64,000 nucleotides of DNA from Hyperoodon ampullatus (GCA_949752795.1 CATKHW010000390.1:496001-560000), one strand, 5' to 3'. Counted from the stretch's first letter, positions 10,434 to 24,344 are shown. Numbers and translations are program-made. The notes: generated from the sequence alone by a model not told the origin.

Positions 10434-12172
10434 TTAGGCATTTGGACGGGCACATATCACTGTAATTTCCCGGCAGGAAGAAGAATTAACCAAATTCTCA
10501 GCCACCCACCGGGAACCAGTATAGGTCCTGAACCAAAATTTTGGACTTGTGGTCAGCTCACCAAAAACGAGTTGAAAAATGGAGCTCAGGGGCACAGCAA
10601 TTCACAAACTGGCCGAGTAATAAAGGACAACTATCGTCCAAAAATCTGTTGAGGGAAGGCAACGAGGCGGACTTGAAAGCGAGGCAGAATAGCAGGAAAC
10701 AGATTTCAAGAGGTATGTTGGAATCGCCTTTAAAGCACAGGAAGAGGGGCACAACTTCGACAATGATGCACTTGGCCAAAAAGGGCGTATGCGTTTTCTC
10801 CTGAATATATTCAGGAGAAAACGCATACGCCCTTTTTGGCCAAGCAAGCAAGCGGGCAATGCAAATCTGCACTACAAAGAAGTATCACTTCCCACCGGTC
10901 AAAAGGGACATCCACAAAATGTGTAAGAACAAGAAAGGCAAGACAGGCCCTGGAGAACAGGGAGCCTTGTTATGCTGATGGGCAGGATGTAAATTGTCAA
11001 CTGCCTCTCTGGAGGAGTGAATTCTGTTCCCTAAAGCAAGTAAAGAACAGAGCTACAGAGCCAAGGGCACTACCAGTCTAGGGAATATACCTTGGGAAAA
11101 CTGAAAATCAATAAGACAGAGCCACCCCAAAATTTAGGGCTGCACTGCATACAAGGACCTCAACTTGGATACACCTTAAGTATCCCAGAAAATATAAACA
11201 TGGTTCAAAAAATTGTGGTACTTACGTATGATGGAATATCCCTCAGCCATGAAATCAATGTCATAAGACCAGTAGCAGCAAAATGGGTGGATTCAGGTAC
11301 GATGATTCTAAGTGAAATAAGTCACACAGAAAAAGAAACTTATCATAAGATATCACTTATGAAGATCCTGTAAACATGGCTACACTTGAACTGAGTTAGG
11401 AAAGAGAACAGTGTCTCACATTTAGAAAACACTCTTATACCTGCTTAAGGGGGAAGGAGAGGTGGGGTGATGCATAAAACCAGAGTTTGATATAAGCACA
11501 GGTACCGTTCCAAAAACCAACTATGGAATAGACAAGACCTACACCGTCCTCAGTGAAAGGGACTCAAAACCCCATATTTCCCGCAGAGGAAAATATCTGA
11601 CTAGTAAGAATCTTAAAACCTATGTATTGATATGTCTCCGTAAGGGAATCAAGTGTGTCTAGACTGGCATAAACATGGCAGCGAGAATCAGCTCAAACCG
11701 ACTATAAAAAGGAATTTCAAAAACAAAACAAAAAAACTGGGAAATTCTTTACAATTCCTTCAGGGTCTCTGATGAAAGCTGGAATGACCCTATCTACAAC
11801 GACAGCAGAATGTGGCATAAGGAGGGACACTTGGGACTGAGACGATTGGTGAGTTTGGGTGAGCAAATGCAGACCCTTTAAAGCAATAATGCATGGCACC
11901 CATTCCATGGGTCCCAACTCTCCAGGTTGAAGGGAATATTACTACAGCTATAACATGTGCGGGAAACCTAGAGAACGGACACACTGTGAATACGAAAGGT
12001 TTCTAAAACTCAACGAATAGTCCCACTCCTGGTGCTCCGGTTTGACTTTCCGTCTGCTTTACTATCAACCTCCCAACTTGGAGAGACAGACCCTTTAACC
12101 TCTTGGTTCGCACAGGTTGCCAATTTGGCAGAGGATGAAAGGGAAGAGGGAGAACCAATGAGAGAGTAGCTG
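10434..12172 (+). repeat. Monomer unit 7 (1739 bp)
   Basis: Palindrome at 10771-10844. Marks: 'cttgtggtc', 'ggtatgttgg', 'gggcaggatg', 'attgtcaac', the gaattc word, 'gtatgatgg' (losing the usual tacgta context), 'gagtttggg' and 'cagaccct'. Closest to unit 5. Copy: unit 20. Confidence 0.97.
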
Positions 12173-13910
12173 TTAGGCATTTGGACGGGCACATATCACT
12201 GTAATTTCCCGGCAGGAAGAAGAATTAACCAAATTCTCAGCCACCCACCGGGAACCAGTATAGGTCCTGAGCCAAAATTTTGGACTTGCGGTCAGCTCAC
12301 CAAAAACGAGTTGAAAAATGGAGCTCAGGGGCACAGCAATTCACAACTGGCCGAGTAATAAAGGACAACTATCGTCCAAAAATCTGTTGAGGGAAGGCAA
12401 CGAGGCGGACTTGAAAGCGAGGCAGAATAGCAGGAAACAGATTTCAAGAGGTACGTTGGAATCGCCTTTAAAGCACAGGAAGAGGGGCACAACTTCGACA
12501 ATAATGCACTTGGCCAAAAAGGGCGTATGCGTTTTCTCCTGAATATATTCAGGAGAAAACGCATACGCCCTTTTTGGCTAAGCAAGCAAGCGGGCAATGC
12601 AAATCTGCACTACAAAGAAGTATCACTTCCCACCGGTCAAAAGGGATATCCACAAAATGTGTAAGAACAAGAAAGGCAAGACAGGCCCTGGAGAACAGGG
12701 AGCCTTGTTATGCTGATGGGCGGGATGTAAATTGCCAACTGCCTCTCTGGAAGAGTGCATTCTGTTCCCTAAAACAAGTAAAGAACAGAGCTACAGAGCC
12801 AAGGGCACTACCAGTCTAGGGAATATACCTTGGGAAAACTGAAAATCAATAAGACAGAGCCACCCCAAAATTTAGGGCTGCACTGCATACAAGGACCTCA
12901 ACTTGGATACACCTTAAGTATCCCAGAAAATATAAACATGGTTCAAAAAATTTTGGTACTTACGTACGATGGAATATCCCTCAGCCATGAAATCAATGTC
13001 ATAAGACCAGTAGCAGCAAAATGGGTGGATTCAGGTACGATGATTCTAAGTGAAATAAGTCACACAGAAAAAGAAACTTATCATAAGATATCACTTATGA
13101 AGATCCTGTAAACATGGCTACACTTGAACTGAGTTAGGAAAGAGAACAGTGTCTCACATTTAGAAAACACTCTTATACCTGCTTAAGGGGGAAGGAGAGG
13201 TGGGGTGATGCATAAAACCAGAGTTTGATATAAGCACAGGTACCGTTCCAAAAACCAACTATGGAATAGACAAGACCTACACCGTCCTCAGCGAAAGGGA
13301 CTCAAAACCCCATATTTCCCGCAGAGGAAAATATCTGACTAGTAAGAATCTTAAAACCTATGTATTGATATGTCTCTGTAAGGGAATCAAGTGTGTCTAG
13401 ACTGGCATAAACATGGCAGCGAGAATCAGCTCAAACCGACTATAAAAAGGAATTTCAAAAACAAAACAAAAAAACTGGGAAATTCTTTACAATTCCTTCA
13501 GGGTCTCTGATGAAAGCTGGAATGACCCTATCTACAACGACAGCAGAATGTGGCATAAGGAGGGACACTTGGGACTGAGACGATTGGTGAGATTGGGTGA
13601 GCAAATGCAGACCCTTTAAAGCAATAATGCATGGCACCCATTCCATGGGTCCCAACTCTCCAGGTTGAAGGGAATATTACTACAGCTATAACATGTGCGG
13701 GAAACCTAGGGAACGGACACACTGTGAATACGAAAGGTTTCTAAAACTCAACGCATAGTCCCTCTCCTGGTGCTCCGGTTTGACTTTCCGTCTGCTTTAC
13801 TATCAACCTCCCAACTTGGAGAGACAGCCCCTTTAACCTCTTGGTTCGCACAGGTTGCCAATTTGGCAGAGGATGAAAGGGAAGAGGGAGAACCAATGAG
13901 AGAGTAGCTG
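12173..13910 (+). repeat. Monomer unit 8 (1738 bp)
   Basis: Palindrome at 12509-12582, one mismatch. Carries the same one-base deletion as unit 6 ('cacaactgg'). Other marks: 'cctgagcc', 'acaataatg', 'gggatatcc', 'ctggaagag', 'aattttgg' and 'ctctgtaag'. Copy: unit 21. Confidence 0.97.
12509..12582. repeat. 74-bp palindrome, unit 8, one arm mismatch
   Basis: T at 12579 gives 'ggctaag' as in unit 6, but the core is intact. The shared change supports common descent of units 6 and 8. Confidence 0.95.
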
Positions 13911-15649
13911 TTAGGCATTTGGACGGGCACATATCACTGTAATTTCCCGGCAGGAAGAAGAATTAACCAAATTCTCAGCCACCCACCGGGAACCAGTATA
14001 GGTCCTGAACCAAAATTTTGGACTTGCGGTCAGCTCACCAAAAACGAGTTGAAAAATGGAGCTCAGGGGCACAGCAATTCAAAAACTGGCCGAGTAATAA
14101 AGGACAACTATCGTCCAAAAATCTGTTGAGGGAAGGCAATGAGGCGGACTTGAAGCGAGGCAGAATAGCAGGAAACAGATTTCAAGAGGTACGTTGGAAT
14201 CGCCTTTAAAGCACAGGAAGAGGGGCACAACTTCGACAATGATGCACTTGGCCAAAAAGGGCGTATGCGTTTTCTCCTGAATATATTCAGGAGAAAACGC
14301 ATACGCCCTTTTTGGCCAAGCAAGCAAGCGGGCAATGCAAATCTGCACTAAAAAGAAGTATCACTTCCCACCGGTCAAAGGGGACATCCACAAAATGTGT
14401 AAGAACAAGAAAGGCAAGACAGGCCCTGGAGAACAGGGAGCCTTGTTATGCTGATGGGCGGGATGTAAATTGCCAACTGCCTCTCTGGAGGAGTGCATTG
14501 TGTTCCCTACAACAAGTAAAGAACAGAGCTACAGAGCCAAGGGCACTACCAGTCTAGGGAATATACCTTGGGAAAACTGAAAATCAATAAGACAGAGCCA
14601 CCCCAAAATTTAGGGCTGCACTGCATACAAGGATCTCAACTTGGATACACCTTAAGTATCCCAGAAAATATAAACATGGTTCAAAAAATTGTGGTACTTA
14701 CGTACGATGGAATATCCCTCAGCCATGAAATCAATGTCATAAGACCAGTAGCAGCAAAATGGGTGGATTCAGGTACGATGATTCTAAGTGAAATAAGTCA
14801 CACAGAAAAAGAAACTTATCATAAGATATCACTTATGAAGATCCTGTAAACATGGCTACACTTGAACTGAGTTAGGAAAGAGAACAGTGTCTCACATTTA
14901 GAAAACACTCTTATACCTTCTTAAGGGGGAAGGAGAGGTGGGGTGATGCATAAAACCAGAGTTTGATATAAGCACAGGTACCGTTCCAAAAACCAACTAT
15001 GGAATAGACAAGACCTACACCGTCCTCAGCGAAAGGGACTCAAAACCCCATATTTCCCGCAGAGGAAAATATCTGACTAGTAAGAATCTTAAAACCTATG
15101 TATTGATATGTCTCCGTTAGGGAATCAAGTGTGTCTAGACTGGCATAAACATGGCAGCGAGAATCAGCTCAAACCCACTATAAAAAGGAATTTCAAAAAC
15201 AAAACAAAAAAAACTGGGAAATTCTTTACAATTCCTTCAGTGTCTCTGATGAAAGCTGGAATGACCCTATCTACAACGACAGCTGGATGTGGCATAAGGA
15301 GGGACACTTGGGACTGAGACGATTGGTGAGATTGGGTGAGCAAATGCAGACCCTTTAAAGCAATAATGCATGGCACCCATTCCATGGGTCCGAACTCTCC
15401 AGGTTGAAGGGAATATTACTACAGCTATAACATGTGCGGGAAACCTAGGGAACGGACACACTGTGAATACGAACGGTTTCTAAAACTCAACGCATAGTCC
15501 CTCTCCTGGTGCTCCGGTTTGACTTTCCGTCTGCTTTACTATCAACCTCCCAACTTGGAGAGACAGCCCCTTTAACCTCTTGGTTCGCACAGGTTGCCAA
15601 TTTGGCAGAGGATGAAAGGGAAGAGGGAGAACCAATGAGAGAGTAGCTG
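13911..15649 (+). repeat. Monomer unit 9 (1739 bp)
   Basis: Palindrome at 14247-14320. Founder-type example of the 'F' haplotype: 'ttcaaaaac', 'gcaatgagg', 'tcaaagggg', 'ctacaac', 'ggatctc' and 'ccgttaggg', an A8 instead of A7 in the A-rich tract, and 'cagtgtc'. A compensating deletion in 'cttgaagcg' keeps the length at 1739. Private: 'ctaaaaagaag', 'taccttctta'. Copy: unit 22. Confidence 0.97.
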
Positions 15650-17387
15650 TTAGGCATTTGGACGGGCACATATCACTGTAATTTCCCGGCAGGAAGAAGA
15701 ATTAACCAAATTCTCAGCCACCCACCGGGAACCAGTATAGGTCCTGAGCCAAAATTTTGGACTTGCGGTCAGCTCACCAAAAACGAGTTGAAAAATGGAG
15801 CTCAGGGGCACAGCAATTCACAAACTGGCCGAGTAATAAAGGACAACTATCGTCCAAAAATCTGTTGAGGGAAGGCAACGAGGCAGACTTGAAAGCGAGG
15901 CAGGATAGCAGGAAACAGATTTCAAGAGGTACGTTGGAATCGACTTTAAAGCACAGGAAGAGGGGCACAACTTCGACAATGATGCACTTGGCCAAAAAGG
16001 GCGTATGCGTTTTCTCCTGAATATATTCAGGAGAAAACGCATACGCCCTTTTTGGCCAAGCAAGCAAGCGGGCAATGCAAATCTGCACTACAAAGAAGTA
16101 TCACTTCCCACCTGTCAAAAGGGACATCCACAAAATGTGTAAGAACAAGAAAGGCAAGACAGGCACTGGAGAACAGGGAGCCTTGTTATGCTGATGGGCG
16201 GGATGTAAATTGCCAACTGCCTCTCTGGAGGAGTGCATTCTGTTCCCTAAAACAAGTAAAGAACAGAGCTACAGAGCCAAGGGCACTACCAGTCTAGGGA
16301 ATATACCTTGGGAAAACTGAAAATCAATAAGACAGAGCCACCCCAAAATTTAGGGCTGCACTGCATACAAGGACCTCAACTTGGATACACCTTAAGTATC
16401 CCAGAAAATATAAACATGGTTCAAAAAATTGTGGTACTTACGTACGATGGAATATCCCTCAGCCATGAAATCAATGTCATAAGACCAGTAGCAGCAAAAT
16501 GGGTGGATTCAGGTACGATGATTCTAAGTGAAATAAGTCACACAGAAACAGAAACTTATCATAAGATATCACTTATGAAGATCCTGTAAACATGGCTACA
16601 CTTGAACTGAGTTAGGAAAGAGAACAGTGTCTCACATTTAGAAAACACTCTTATACCTGCTTAAGGGGGAAGGAGAGGTGGGGTGATGCATAAAACCAGA
16701 GTTTGATATAAGCACAGGTACCGTTCCAAAAACCAACTATGGAATAGACAAGACCTACACCGTCCTCAGTGAAGGGACTCAAAACCCCATATTTCCCGCA
16801 GAGGAAAATATCTGACTAGTAAGAATCTTAAAACCTATATATTGATATGTCTCCGTAAGGGAATCAAGTGTGTCTAGACTGGCATAAACATGGGAGCGAG
16901 AATCAGCTCAAACCCACTATAAAAAGGAATTTCAAAAACAAAACAAAAAAACTGGGAAATTCTTTACAATTCCTTCAGGGTCTCTGATGAAATCTGGAAT
17001 GACCCTATCTACAACGACAGCTGGATGTGGCATAAGGAGGGACACTTGGGACTGAGACGATTGGTGAGATTGGGTGAGCAAATGCAGACCCTTTAAAGCA
17101 ATAATGCATGGCACCCATTCCATGGGTCCGAACTCTCCAGGTTGAAGGGAATATTACTACAGCTATAACATTTGAAGGAAACCTAGAGAACGGACACACT
17201 GTGAATACGAAAGGTTTCTAAAACTCAACGCATAGTCCCTCTCCTGGTGCTCCGGTTTGACTTTCCGTCTGCTTTACTATCAACCTCCCAACTTGGAGAG
17301 ACAGCCACTTTAACATCTTGGTTCGCACAGGTTGCCAATTTGGCAGAGGATGAAAGGGAAGAGGGAGAACCAATGAGAGAGTAGCTG
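15650..17387 (+). repeat. Monomer unit 10 (1738 bp)
   Basis: Palindrome at 15987-16060. Marks: 'cctgagcc', 'gaggcagac', 'ggcaggatag', 'atcgacttt' (these last three shared with unit 13), 'cacctgtc', 'aggcactgg' and 'gaaacagaa'. It also has a one-base deletion in 'gtgaaggga', A at 16839 ('tatatattg') and G at 16894 ('tgggagcg'). The last two recur in partial unit 37. Copy: unit 23. Confidence 0.97.
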
Positions 17388-19127
17388 TTAGGCATTTGGA
17401 CGGGCACATATCACTGTAATTTCCCGGCAGGAAGAAGAATTAACCAAATTCTCAGCCACCCACCCGGAACCAGTATAGGTCCTGAACCAAAATTTTGGAC
17501 TTGCGGTCAGCTCACCAAAAACGAGTTGAAAAATGGAGCTCAGGGGCACAGCAATTCAAAAACTGGCCGAGTAATAAAGGACAACTATCGTCCAAAAATC
17601 TGTTGAGGGAAGGCAATGAGGCGGACTTGAAAGCGAGGCAGAATAGCAGGAAACAGATTTCAAGAGGTACGTTGGAATCGCCTTTAAAGCACAGGAAGAG
17701 GGGCACAACTTCGACAATGATGCACTTGGCCAAAAAGGGCGTATGCGTTTTCTCCTGAATATATTCAGGAGAAAACGCATACGCCCTTTTTGGCCAAGCA
17801 AGCAAGCGGGCAATGCAAATCTGCACTACAAAGAAGTATCACTTCCCACCGGTCAAAGGGGACATCCACAAAATGTGTAAGAACAAGAAAGGCAAGACAG
17901 GCCCTGGAGAACAGGGAGCCTTGTTATGCTGATGGGCGGGATGTAAATTGCCAACTGCCTCTCTGGAGGAGTGCATTCTGTTCCCTACAACAGGTAAAGA
18001 ACAGAGCTACAGAGCCAAGGGCACTACCAGTCTAGGGAATATACCTTGGGAAAACTGAAAATCAATAAGACAGAGCCATCCCAAAATTTAGGGCTGCACT
18101 GCATACAAGGATCTCAACTTGGATACACCTTAAGTATCCCAGAAAATATAAACATGGTTCAAAAAATTGTGGTACTTACGTACGATGGAATATCCCTCAG
18201 CCATGAAATCAATGTCATAAGACCAGTAGCAGCAAAATGGGTGGATTCAGGTACGATGATTCTAAGTGAAATAAGTCACACAGAAAAAGAAACTTATCAT
18301 AAGATATCACTTATGAAGATCCTGTAAACATGGCTACACTTGAACTGAGTTAGGAAAGAGAACAGTGTCTCACATTTAGAAAACACTCTTATACCTGCTT
18401 AAGGGGGAAGGAGAGGTGGGGTGATGCATAAAACCAGAGTTTGATATAAGCACAGGTACCGTTCCAAAAACCAACTATGGAATAGACAAGACCTACACCG
18501 TCCTCAGCGAAAGGGACTCAAAACCCCATATTTCCCGCAGAGGAAAATATCTGACTAGTAAGAATCTTAAAACCTATGTATTGATATGTCTCCGTTAGGG
18601 AATCAAGTGTGTCTAGACTGGCATAAACATGGCAGCGAGAATCAGCTCAAACCCACTATAAAAAGGAATTTCAAAAACAAAACAAAAAAAACTGGGAAAT
18701 TCTTTACAATTCCTTCAGTGTCTCTGATGAAAGCTGGAATGACCCTATCTACAACGACAGCTGGATGTGGCATAAGGAGGGACACTTGGGACTGACACGA
18801 TTGGTGAGATTGGGTGAGCAAATGCAGACCCTTTAAAGCAATAATGCATGGCACCCATTCCATGGGTCCGAACTCTCCAGGTTGAAGGGAATATTACTAC
18901 AGCTATAACATGTGCTGGAAACCTAGGGAACGGACACACTGTGAATACGAAAGGTTTCTAAATCTCAACGAATTATCCCACTCCTGGTGCTCCGGTTTGA
19001 CTTTCCGTCTGCTTTACTATCAACCTCCCAACTTGGAGAGACAGCCCCTTTAACCTCTTGGTTCGCACAGGTTGCCAATTTGGCAGAGGATGAAAGGGAA
19101 GAGGGAGAACCAATGAGAGAGTAGCTG
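17388..19127 (+). repeat. Monomer unit 11 (1740 bp)
   Basis: Palindrome at 17725-17798. F haplotype with the A8 tract, which makes it one base longer. Private: 'cacccggaac', 'caacaggtaa', 'gccatccc' and 'actgacacg'. Its 3' end reads 'tgtgctgg' and 'gaattatcccac'. Relatives: units 9, 31, 36. Copy: unit 24. Confidence 0.97.
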
Positions 19128-20866
19128 TTACGCATTTGGACGGGCACATATCACTGTAATTTCCCGGCAGGAAGAAGAATTAACCAAATTCTCAGCCACC
19201 CACCGGGAACCAGTATAGGTCCTGAGCCAAAATTTTGGACTTGCGGTCAGCTCACCAAAAACGAGTTGAAAAATGGAGCTCAGGGGCACAGCAATTCACA
19301 AACTGGCCGAGTAATAAAGGACAACTATCGTCCAAAAATCTGTTGACGGAAGGCAACGAGGCGGACTTGAAAGCGAGGCAGAATAGCAGGAAACAGATTT
19401 CAAGAGGTACGTTGGAATCGCCTTTAAAGCACAGGAAGAGGGGCACAACTTCGACAATGATGCACTTGGCCAAAAAGGGCGTATGCGTTTTCTCCTGAAT
19501 ATATTCAGGAGAAAACGCATACGCCCTTTTTGGCCAAGCAAGCAAGCGGGCAATGCAAATCTGCACTACAAAGAAGTATCACTTCCCACCGTTCAAAAGG
19601 GACATCCACAAAATGTGTAAGAACAAGAAAGGCAAGACAGGCCCTGGAGAACAGGGAGCCTTGTTATGCTGATGGGCGGGATGTAAATTGCCAACTGCCT
19701 CTCTGGAGGAGTGCATTCTGTTCCCTAAAACAAGTAAAGAACAGAGCTACAGAGCCAAGGGCACTACCAGTCTAGGGAATATACCTTGGGAAAACTGAAA
19801 ATCAATAAGACAGAGCCACCCCAAAATTTAGGGCTGCACTGCATACAAGGACCTCAACTTGGATACACCTTAAGTATCCCAGAAAATATAAACATGGTTC
19901 AAAAAATTGTGATACTTACGTACGATGGAATATCCCTCAGCCATGAAATCAATGTCATAAGACCAGTAGCAGCAAAATGGGTGGATTCAGGTACGATGAT
20001 TCTAAGTGAAATAAGTCACACAGAAAAAGAAACTTATCATAAGATATCACTTATGAAGATCCTGTAAACATGGCTACACTTGAACTGAGTTAGGAAAGAG
20101 AACAGTGTCTCACATTTAGAAAACACTCTTATACCTGCTTAAGGGGGAAGGAGAGGTGGGGTGATGCATAAAACCAGAGTTTGATATAAGCACAGGTACC
20201 GTTCCAAAAACCAACTATGGAATAGACAAGACCTACACCGTCCTCAGTGAAAGGGACTCAAAACCCCATATTTCCCGCAGAGGAAAGTATCTGACTAGTA
20301 AGAATCTTAAAACCTATGTATTGATATGTCTCCGTAAGGGAATCAAGTGTGTCTAGACTGGCATAAACATGGCAGCGAGAATCAGCTCAAACCCACTATA
20401 AAAAGGAATTTCAAAAACAAAACAAAAAAACTGGGAAATTCTTTACAATTCCTTCAGGATCTCTGATGAAAGCTGGATTGACCCTATCTACAACGACAGC
20501 TGGATGTGGCATAAGGAGGGACACTTGGGACTGAGATGATTGGTGAGATTGGGTGAGCAAATGCAGACCCTTTAAAGCAATAATGCATGGCACCCATTCC
20601 ATGGGTCCGAACTCTCCAGGTTGAAGGGAATATTACTACAGCTATAACATGTGCGGGAAACCTAGGGAACGGACACACTGTGAATACGAACGGTTTCTAA
20701 AACTCAACGCATAGTCCCTCTCCTGGTGCTCCGGTTTGACTTTCCGTCTGCTTTACTATCAACCTCCCAACTTGGAGAGACAGCCACTTTAACCTCTTGG
20801 TTCGCACAGGTTGCCAATTTGGCAGAGGATGAAAGGAAAGAGGGAGAACCAATGAGAGAGTAGCTG
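19128..20866 (+). repeat. Monomer unit 12 (1739 bp)
   Basis: Palindrome at 19465-19538. Begins 'ttacgcattt' (G to C). Marks: 'cctgagcc', 'ttgacgg', 'caccgttc', 'gtgatactt', 'gaaagtatc', 'caggatctc', 'ggattgacc', 'gatgattgg', 'gaacggttt', 'gccacttt' and 'gaaaggaaag'. Much of the 3' set recurs in unit 32. Copy: unit 25. Confidence 0.97.
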
Positions 20867-22605
20867 TTAGGCATTTGGACGGGCACATATCACTGTAATT
20901 TCCCGGCAGGAAGAAGAATAAACCAAATTCTCAGCCACCCACCGGGAACCAGTATAGGTCCTGAACCAAAATTTTGGACTTGCGGTCAGCTCACCAAAAA
21001 CGAGTTGAAAAATGGAGCTCAGGGGCACAGCAATTCACAAACTGGCCGAGTAATAAAGGACAACTATCGTCCAAAAATCTGTTGAGGGAAGGCAACGAGG
21101 CAGACTTGAAAGCGAGGCAGGATAGCAGGAAACAGATTTCCAGAGGTACGTTGGAATCGACTTTAAAGCACAGGAAGAGGGGCACAACTTCGACAATGAT
21201 GCACTTGGCCAAAAAGGGCGTATGCGTTTTCTCCTGAATATATTCAGGAGAAAACGCATACGCCCTTTTTGGCCAAGCAAGCAAGCGGGCAATGCAAATC
21301 TGCACTACAAAGAAGTATCACTTCCCACCGGTCAAAAGGGACATCCACAAAATGTGTAAGAACAAGAAAGGCAAGACAGGCCCTGGAGAACAGGGAGCCT
21401 TGTTATGCTGATGGGCGGGATGTAAATTGCCAACTGCCTCTCTGGAGGAGTGCATTCTGTTCCCTAAAACAAGTAAAGAACAGAGCTACAGAGCCAAGGG
21501 CACTACCAGTCTAGGGAATATACCTTGGGAAAACTGAAAATCAATAAGACAGAGCCACCCCAAAATTTAGGGCTGCACTGCATACAAGGACCTCAACTTG
21601 GATACACCTTAAGTATCCCAGAAAATATAAACATGGTTCAAAAAATTGTGGTACTTACGTACGATGGAATATCCCTCAGCCATGAAATCAATGTCATAAG
21701 ACCAGTAGCAGCAAAATGGGTGGATTCAGGTACGATGATTCTAAGTGAAATAAGTCACACAGAAAAAGAAACTTATCATAAGATATCACTTATGAAGATC
21801 CTGTAAACATGGCTACACTTGAACTGAGTTAGGAAAGAGAACAGTGTCTCACATTTAGAAAACACTCTTATACCTGCTTAAGGGGGAAGGAGAGGTGGGG
21901 TGATGCATAAAACCAGAGTTTGATATAAGCACAGGTACCGTTCCAAAAACCAACTATGGAATAGACAAGACCTACACCGTCCTCAGGGAAAGGGACTCAA
22001 AACCCCATATTTCCCGCAGAGGAAAATATCTGACTAGTAAGAATCTTAAAACCTATGTATAGATATGTCTCCGTAAGGGAATCAAGTGTGTCTAGACTGG
22101 CATAAACATGGCAGCGAGAATCAGCTCAAACCCACTATAAAAAGGAATTTCAAAAACAAAACAAAAAAACTGGGAAATTCTTTACAATTCCTTCAGGGAC
22201 TCTGATGAAAGCTGGAATGACCCTATCTACAATGACAGCTGGATATGGCATAAGGAGGGACACTTGGGACTGAGACGATTGGTGAGAATGGGTGAGCAAA
22301 TGCACACCCTTTAAAGCAATAATGCATGGCACCCATTCCATGGGTCCGAACTCTCCAGGTTGAAGGGAATATTACTACAGCTATAACATGTGCGGGAAAC
22401 CTAGAGAACGGACACACTGTGAATACGAAAGGTTTCTAAAACTCAACGAATAGTCCCTCTCCTGGTGCTCCGGTTTGACTTTCCGTCTGCTTTACTATCA
22501 ACCTCCCAACTTGGAGAGACAGCCCCTTTAAGCTCTTGGTTCGCACAGGTTGCCAATTTGGCAGAGGATGAAAGGGAAGAGGGAGAACCAATGAGAGAGT
22601 AGCTG
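20867..22605 (+). repeat. Monomer unit 13 (1739 bp), end of block A
   Basis: Palindrome at 21204-21277. Marks: 'gaataaacc', 'gaggcagac', 'ggcaggatag', 'ttccagagg', 'atcgacttt', 'cagggaaag', 'gtatagata', 'gggactctg', 'caatgacag', 'gatatggc', 'gagaatggg', 'tgcacacc' and 'taagctctt'. Many are shared with unit 28. Copy: unit 26. Confidence 0.97.
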
Positions 22606-24344
22606 TTAGGCATTTGGACGGGCACATATCACTGTAATTTCCCGGCAGGAAGAAGAATTAACCAAATTCTCAGCCACCCACCGGGAACCAGTATAGGTCC
22701 TGAACCAAAATTTTGGACTTGCGGTCAGCTCACCAAAAACGAGTTGAAAAATGGAGCTCAGGGGCACAGCAATTCACAAACTGGCCGAGTAATAAAGGAC
22801 AACTATCGTCCAAAAATCTGTTGAGGGAAGGCAATGAGGCGGACTTGAAAGCGAGGCAGAATAGCAGGAAACAGATTTCAAGAGGTACGTTGGAATCGCC
22901 TTTAAAGCACAGGAAGAGGGGCACAACTTCGACAATGATGCACTTGGCCAAAAAGGGCGTATGCGTTTTCTCCTGAATATATTCAGGAGAAAACGCATAC
23001 GCCCTTTTTGGCCAAGCAAGCAAGCGGGCAATGCAAATCTGCACTACAAAGAAGTATCACTTCCCACCGGTCAAAAGGGACATCCACAAAATGTGTAAGA
23101 ACAAGAAAGGCAAGACAGGCCCTGGAGAACAGGGAGCCTTGTTATGCTGATGGGCGGGATGTAAATTGCCAACTGCCTCTTTGGAGGAGTGAATTCTGTT
23201 CCCTAAAGCAAGTAAAGAACAGAGCTACAGAGCCAAGGGCACTACCAGTCTAGGGAATATACCTTGGGAAAACTGAAAATCAATAAGACAGAGCCACCCC
23301 AAAATTTAGGGCTGCACTGCATACAAGGACCTCAACTTGGATACACCTTAAGTATCCCAGAAAATATAAACATGGTTCAAAAAATTGTGGTACTTACGTA
23401 CGATGGAATATCCCTCAGCCATGAAATCAATGTCATAAGACCAGTAGCAGCAAAATGGGTGGATTCAGGTACGATGATTCTAAGTGAAATAAGTCACACA
23501 GAAAAAGAAACTTATCATAAGATATCACTTATGAAGATCCTGTAAACATGGCTACACTTGAACTGAGTTAGGAAAGAGAACAGTGTCTCACATTTAGAAA
23601 ACACTCTTATACCTGCTTAAGGGGGAAGGAGAGGTGGGGTGATGCATAAAACCAGAGTTTGATATAAGCACAGGTACCGTTCCAAAAACCAACTATGGAA
23701 TAGACAAGACCTACACCGTCCTCAGCGAAAGGGACTCAAAATCCCATATTTCCCGCAGAGGAAAATATCTGACTAGTAAGAATCTTAAAACCTATGTATT
23801 GATATGTCTCCGTAAGGGAATCAAGTGTGTCTAGACTGGCATAAACATGGCAGCGAGAATCAGCTCAAACCCACTATAAAAAGGAATTTCAAAAACAAAA
23901 CAAAAAAACTGGGAAATTCTTTACAATTCCTTCAGGGTCTCTGATGAAGGCTGGAATGACCCTATCTACAACGACAGCTGGATGTGGCATAAGGAGGGAC
24001 ACTTGGGACTGAGACGATTGGTGAGATTGGGTGAGCAAATGCAGACCATTTAAAGCAATAATGCATGGCACCCATTCCATGGGTCCGAACTCTCCAGGTT
24101 GAAGGGAATATTACTACAGCTATAACATGTGCGGGAAACCTAGGGAACGGACACACTGTGAATACGAAAGGTTTCTAAAACTCAACGCATAGTCCCTCTC
24201 CTGGTGCTCCGGTTTGACTTTCCGTCTGCTTTACTATCAACCTCCCAACTTGGAGAGACAGCCCCTTTAACCTCTTGGTTCGCACAGGTTGCCAATTTGG
24301 CAGAGGATGAAAGGGAAGAGGGAGAACCAATGAGAGAGTAGCTG
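22606..24344 (+). repeat. Monomer unit 14 (copy of unit 1)
   Basis: First unit of block B; 1739 bp; palindrome at 22943-23016. Carries all unit 1 marks, including the gaattc word and 'gaaggctgg'. No difference from unit 1 found. Confidence 0.97.

Larger units (their letters stand above)
1..22605 (+). repeat. Higher-order repeat block A (13 monomers)
   Basis: Units 1-13 can be told apart by linked private substitutions and single-base indels. The same ordered set recurs without a gap in the next 22,605 bp. Individual monomers differ from each other by roughly 1-3%, whereas block A and block B differ at two positions found by eye: A at 2946 and T at 4507. Both are private to block A, since neighbouring monomers carry G at each site. 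Monomer lengths in order are 1739 x5, 1738, 1739, 1738, 1739, 1738, 1740, 1739, 1739, summing to 22,605. The left end is set by the window edge, so the true left boundary of the duplication is unknown. Confidence 0.95.
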
